NCBI RefSeq assembly: GCF_042477335.2
Contig: NC_091262.1
Location: 71,534,001-71,598,000, forward strand
Reading direction: 5' to 3'
From: Ovis canadensis
Lineage: Eukaryota > Chordata > Mammalia > Artiodactyla > Bovidae
Length of the DNA stretch: 64,000 nucleotides
A model generated the notes under the pieces. It searched no databases and was not told the origin of the DNA. It saw only the letters and a program-made list of their open reading frames with translations. Below, piece after piece: positions 60,786-64,000 of this stretch. Every line of letters starts with the position of its first letter. Position 1 is the first letter of the stretch. A program made the position numbers and the translations under genes.

Positions 60786-61632
60786 TGGTGGGGCTAATTA
60801 CGACCTCCTCCAAGAGGACTTATGCCAAATGCTGTGCCTCCCTGTTCTGCTGTTGCCAGAGCCTCTGTGCCCATGGCAGGCCACTACTGACTCATTCTTC
60901 CACAGGAGACATTCAAACACTCAAAGGCATGTTTGGCTCAGTCTCTTGTGGAGGAATCATTGGTCCTTTCCCTGGGTTTGGTTTGTGCACGAGGTTTTGT
61001 TTGCACCTTCGAGTTTCTCTGACGGGTATGAGGTTTGATTTTAACCACGATTGTGCCCCTCCTACCATCCTGTTGCCGCTTCTCCTTTGCCCTCGGAGGT
61101 GGGGTATCTTTTTTTGGTGGGATCCAGCAGCCTCCTGTTGATGGTTATTCAGCAGCTAGTTACGACTTTCGTGTTCTCGCTCAGGAGATGAGCACATGTC
61201 CTTCTACTGTGCCATCTTGAGAATGGCCAGTACAGCCAAATAAATATTAATTTTTAAAAAATGAGTTCTTACAGGATTCATGTAGCCCATGAATTTAGGA
61301 GTTTCCTAGACCCTTCTTGAGGCCCCACAATGTCACAGTTATTTTCATTAAAAAAAAAAACACAATTAAACAAAAATTCTTTTCCTAATAACACTAAGAT
61401 ATTTGACTTTTTTACTCATTCGCAGAAGAATGTATGGTGGAATTTTCCAGAGACTGTATAACATGGGACATCACAATAGGTTGAGCATAAAAGCAGATGT
61501 GAATCTGGGTAGTTTATTTCTAATTTTCTTTTTTCAGGTAGTCTAATCTTCTATTATGAGCTTCCCACATGGTACAATGGTAAAGAATCTTCCTGCCAAT
61601 GCAGGAAATGCAGGAGACTCAGGTTTGATCCC

Positions 61633-61911
61633 AAGGCAATGGCTCCCCACTCCAGTACTCTTGCCTGGAAAATCCCATGGACAGGGGAGCCTATTGGGCT
61701 GCCGTCCATGGGGTCGCTAAGAGTCGGACACGACTGAGCAACTTCACTTTCACTTTTCACTTTCATGCATTGGAGAAAGAAATGGCAACCCACTCCAGTG
61801 ATCTTGCCTGGAGAATCCCAGGGACGGGGGAGCCTGGTGGGCTGCCGTCTATGGGGTTGCGCGGAGCTGGACACGACTTAAGTGACTTGGCAGCAGCAGC
61901 AGCAGCAGCAG
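61633..61911 (+). mobile_element. BOV-A2 SINE (dimer) nested in Bov-tA
   Basis: A dimeric SINE with the linker 'acttcactttcacttttcac' and an (AGC)8-type tail. It is flanked by a perfect 13-bp duplication 'caggtttgatccc' (61620-61632, 61912-61924). Confidence 0.93.
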
Positions 61912-61988
61912 CAGGTTTGATCCCTCAGTCAGGAAGATCCCCCGAGTAAGAATGGCAACCTGTTCCAATATACTTGACTGGAAAATTC

Positions 61989-62499
61989 TGTTAGGTAGTT
62001 AGAATAGGGAAAAGGAGTCCAAAATGGCGGTAGCTAAAAGACAAGGAAGGGAAAAGCCCACAAAAGTAGAACAGAGAAAGGTCAAAGGAAGGTCCAAGGA
62101 CTGGACTGAGGACTTCAGGTAGAACAGCACTCCTGACTAAGCCCAAGTTGCATAGGGCAGGCCCAGGAGGAAGAAAAAAACATATAAAAAGAGGAGCCAA
62201 AGGGCTCTCTCTCTTTCTCTCTCTCTCTCCTGCGCGCTGGGGCACCCTTCTCTTCACGTCTTTGAATCAACGTGCCCTCACACCTCGAAGATGGATTTTT
62301 CTGCTAACTTCTAAATAAAATAGAGCTGTAACACTGATTTGTCTAAGGGCTATAACAGGGTCTGTTCAAGATCTGAGAGCTATAACACTGTCTGTCCAAG
62401 ACCCGAGAGCTGTGACATGCAGCGGGGGCTTTAATGTCCATCACTCCAAATTTTTGTTGTGACAAGACAAAGAACCGAGGAGCATACACTCGCCTGACA
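61989..62499 (+). mobile_element. Solo endogenous retrovirus LTR (ERV1-like)
   Basis: This 511-bp element begins TGTTAGG and ends CCTGACA. It is flanked by the 4-bp duplication 'attc' (61985-61988, 62500-62503), the length typical of gammaretrovirus-like ERVs. Seen inside: a TATA box 'tataaaaa' at 62183-62190, a CT-rich tract, and a polyadenylation signal AATAAA at 62314-62319, then a U5-like part with tandem repeats. There is no internal viral coding sequence, so a full provirus was probably lost by LTR-LTR recombination. Confidence 0.9.
62322..62417 (+). repeat. Tandem ~30-bp repeats in the LTR
   Basis: Successive copies of 'gagctataacactgtctgtc' type, each followed by 'caagacccga'-like sequence, occur about three times with decay. 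The last copy is partial ('agagctgtgacatgc'). Confidence 0.75.
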
Positions 62500-62774
62500 A
62501 TTCCATGCACCAAGGAATCTGACAGGCTACAGTCATGGGGTTGCAAAGAGTCGGCAACGACTGCGTAACTGAACATACACACAGCACAATTTTTTATTAA
62601 ATCTGGCAGTAAAGAGATACAAAAATGTAAAACAATACCACTCAGCTCACTGTTTAAAAATTCATATATTTATATTTCATTTAAATGTTACTTATGTGAC
62701 TATGTGATGGGTTTGTTACTTCTATTTTTTAGTGAATTAATTAATAAATATTTTAAGTATTTAAGTGTTTCTAG

Positions 62775-63366
62775 TGTCAGACTTTAATTTTTTGGGCTCC
62801 AAAATCACTGCAGATGGTGACTGCAGCCATGAAATTAAAAAACGCTTACTCCTTGGAAGGAAAGTTATGACCAACCTAGATAGCATAGTCAAAAGCATAT
62901 TGCCAACAAAGGTTCATCTAGTCAAGGCTATGGCTTTTCCAGTGGTCATGTGTGGATGTGAGAGTTGGACTGTGAAGAAAGCTGAGTGCCGAAGAACTGA
63001 TGCTTTTGAACTGTGGTGTTGGAGAAGACTCTTGAGAGTCCCTTGGACTGCAAAGAGATCCAACCAGTCCACCCTAAAGGAGATCAGTCCTGGGTGTTCA
63101 TTGGAGGGACTGATGCTGAAGCTGAAACTCCAATACTTTGGCCACCTGATGTGAAGAGTTGACTCACTGGAAAAGACCCTGAGGCTGGGAGGGATTGGGG
63201 GCAGGAGGAGAAGCGGACAACAGAGGATGAGATGGCTGGATGGCATCACAGACTCGATGGACATGAGCTTGAGTGAACTCCGGGAGTTGGTGATGGATAA
63301 GGAGGCCTGGCCTGCTGTGATTCATGGGGTCGCAGAGTTGGACACGACTGAGTGACTGAACTGAAC
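62775..63366 (+). mobile_element. BovB LINE 3' end
   Basis: Translation gives SDFNFLGSKITADGDCSHEI, VHLVKAMAFPVVMCGCESWT and [21 protein letters not shown] stop after HLM (about 63152) precedes the rest of the C terminus, ending at 'gactgagtgactgaactgaa'. It is 5'-truncated. Confidence 0.92.
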
Positions 63367-63439
63367 AGAACATAGTATAACCTACATAAACAAAAGCTCT
63401 TTGGAGCTTAATCTCTAAGGAGTTCCTGAGATTAAAAAG

Positions 63440-63640
63440 CTTTCTGAACCACTAGTATACCTATGAGCAATTTGCTTAAATTTTCCTTGCCTCAGTTTCT
63501 TCATCTGTAAATGAGTATAATAACAATGCCTACCTTATAGGGGTATAGGAAGATTAAGAGAGTTAATACTTTGTGTAGTGTTTAGAGGAAGTTCCAGTCA
63601 CATAATAGGTGCTTTATAAAGGTTAAATAGTATGACTGCT
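63440..63640 (+). mobile_element. MIR SINE remnant
   Basis: A clear MIR order is present: 'tgcctcagtttcttcatctg', 'ataacaatgcctaccttata', 'ttaagagagttaatactttg' and 'cataataggtgctttataaa'. Confidence 0.7.
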
Positions 63641-63824
63641 AGTAATTATAATATCGATAATAACAACTACTACCATCATCACTTTATGAGGGAGAGGCAG
63701 TTCCCAGAAAAGAAAGGTTTACAGACTACACCAGATGTCAACAATATTGGAACCCCAAAATAAAAAATATCGGAGAAAATTGCATGAAAATGTCTAGGAT
63801 TTTATGCTAAGGCAAGTACTACAG

Positions 63825-63973
63825 AAGAAGGCTCCCCTAGTGGCTCAGAGGGGAAAGAATCTGCCTGCAGTGCTGGAGACCTGGGATTGCTTCTTGGGTC
63901 AGGAAGTAGGGCATGGCAACCCACTCCAGTATTCTTGCCTGGGAAATCCCATGGAGAGAAGAGTCTGGCTCTT
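63825..63973 (+). mobile_element. Bov-tA SINE, 3'-truncated
   Basis: It starts 'ggctcccctagtggctcaga' and ends within 'ggagagaagagtctggctct'. The 3' third of the SINE is missing. Confidence 0.85.
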
Positions 63974-64000
63974 CATAAAATTTGATGCATCGTGTTTTAT

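Larger units (their letters stand above)
56386..61222 (-). mobile_element. Long, possibly near full-length BovB LINE with nested SINEs
   Basis: Read leftward from 61222: a 5' region starting 'ctcaagatggcacagtagaa', two similar ~240-bp segments, then an APE-type endonuclease part (ITVIQVYAPTSNAEEAEVEP, DWNAKEGSQEIVG). Next is the RT (EVKW-like, NKATRGDGIPVELFQILKED, WKRSVFIPIPKKGNAKQCSN, FRKGR-like, ICFID-like, LRYTDNTTLM), then the C-terminal part and the 3' end at 56386. Stops and frameshifts break the frame repeatedly; the expected YADD reads YTDN. Bov-tA copies sit at about 59778-59972 and 60417-60785. Confidence 0.9.
61556..62585 (+). mobile_element. Bov-tA SINE split by a BOV-A2 and a solo LTR
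   Basis: Outer SINE pieces: 61556-61632 (head), 61912-61988 (middle) and 62500-62585 (3' end, to 'caacgactgcgtaactgaac'). The pieces join in SINE order once the two insertions are left out. Confidence 0.9.
46031..64000 (+). other. Flank right of the CpG island; putative UNC79 5' region, no coding exon seen
   Basis: By human gene order the first part of UNC79 would be transcribed rightward here. I looked for its conserved N terminus in the translated frames and did not find it, so first introns or UTR are likely. Recognised repeats are listed separately. In 46250-47330, 49145-49455, 49500-50560, 53200-54165, 54520-55685, 55860-56385, 61225-61555, 62590-62770 and 63640-63820 I see no convincing gene. 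Confidence 0.45.

Noticed and set aside
46031..64000. UNC79 coding exons
   Set aside because: Expected from human synteny, but I could not find the conserved N-terminal sequence in any translated frame here, so none is annotated.

Overview
The window is mammalian nuclear DNA from a ruminant (cattle, sheep, goat or a close relative; I cannot tell which). The evidence is the density of ruminant-restricted repeats: BovB/RTE LINE copies, Bov-tA and BOV-A2 SINEs, CHR-type tRNA SINEs and the 3' end of the bovine-type L1. These sit on older mammalian MIR, L2, L1, hAT and Tigger-type remnants. No bacterial-style operon, CRISPR array or plasmid feature is present.

One protein-coding gene is certain: BTBD7, on the minus strand. 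Two coding exons are in the window: 15977-15896 (start codon, 27 codons plus 1 nt) and 15408-14329 (two BTB/POZ domains). Together they encode residues 1-387. The rest of the protein must lie left of position 1. A 5'UTR segment lies at 16083-15978. A likely noncoding first exon lies in a GC-rich CpG island at about 45080-46030, ending at a strong splice donor after 45602, so intron 1 is about 29.5 kb. In human, BTBD7 lies head to head with UNC79. By synteny the CpG island is probably a bidirectional promoter, and 46-64 kb would be the upstream part of UNC79, but I found no UNC79 coding exon.

Layout: 1-14.3 kb, BTBD7 intron 3 (partial) with repeats; 14.3-16.1 kb, BTBD7 exons; 16.1-45.6 kb, intron 1 with many BovB, SINE, L1 and DNA-transposon insertions; 45.1-46.0 kb, promoter island; 46-64 kb, repeat-rich flank with a decayed BovB reverse transcriptase (50.6-52.2 kb), a long minus-strand BovB (56.4-61.2 kb) and a Bov-tA holding both a BOV-A2 and a solo retroviral LTR (61.6-62.6 kb).

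I did not find a new multi-gene system. The best leads are: a 72-codon upstream ORF predicted across the BTBD7 5'UTR splice, stopping 5 nt before the main ATG; an N-myristoylation-type N terminus on BTBD7; a tandemly duplicated segment in the 5' part of the long BovB; an unidentified ~107-nt retrocopy with a perfect 17-bp target duplication; several nested insertions whose order can be read from target duplications; and unusual palindromic or Z-DNA-prone tracts.
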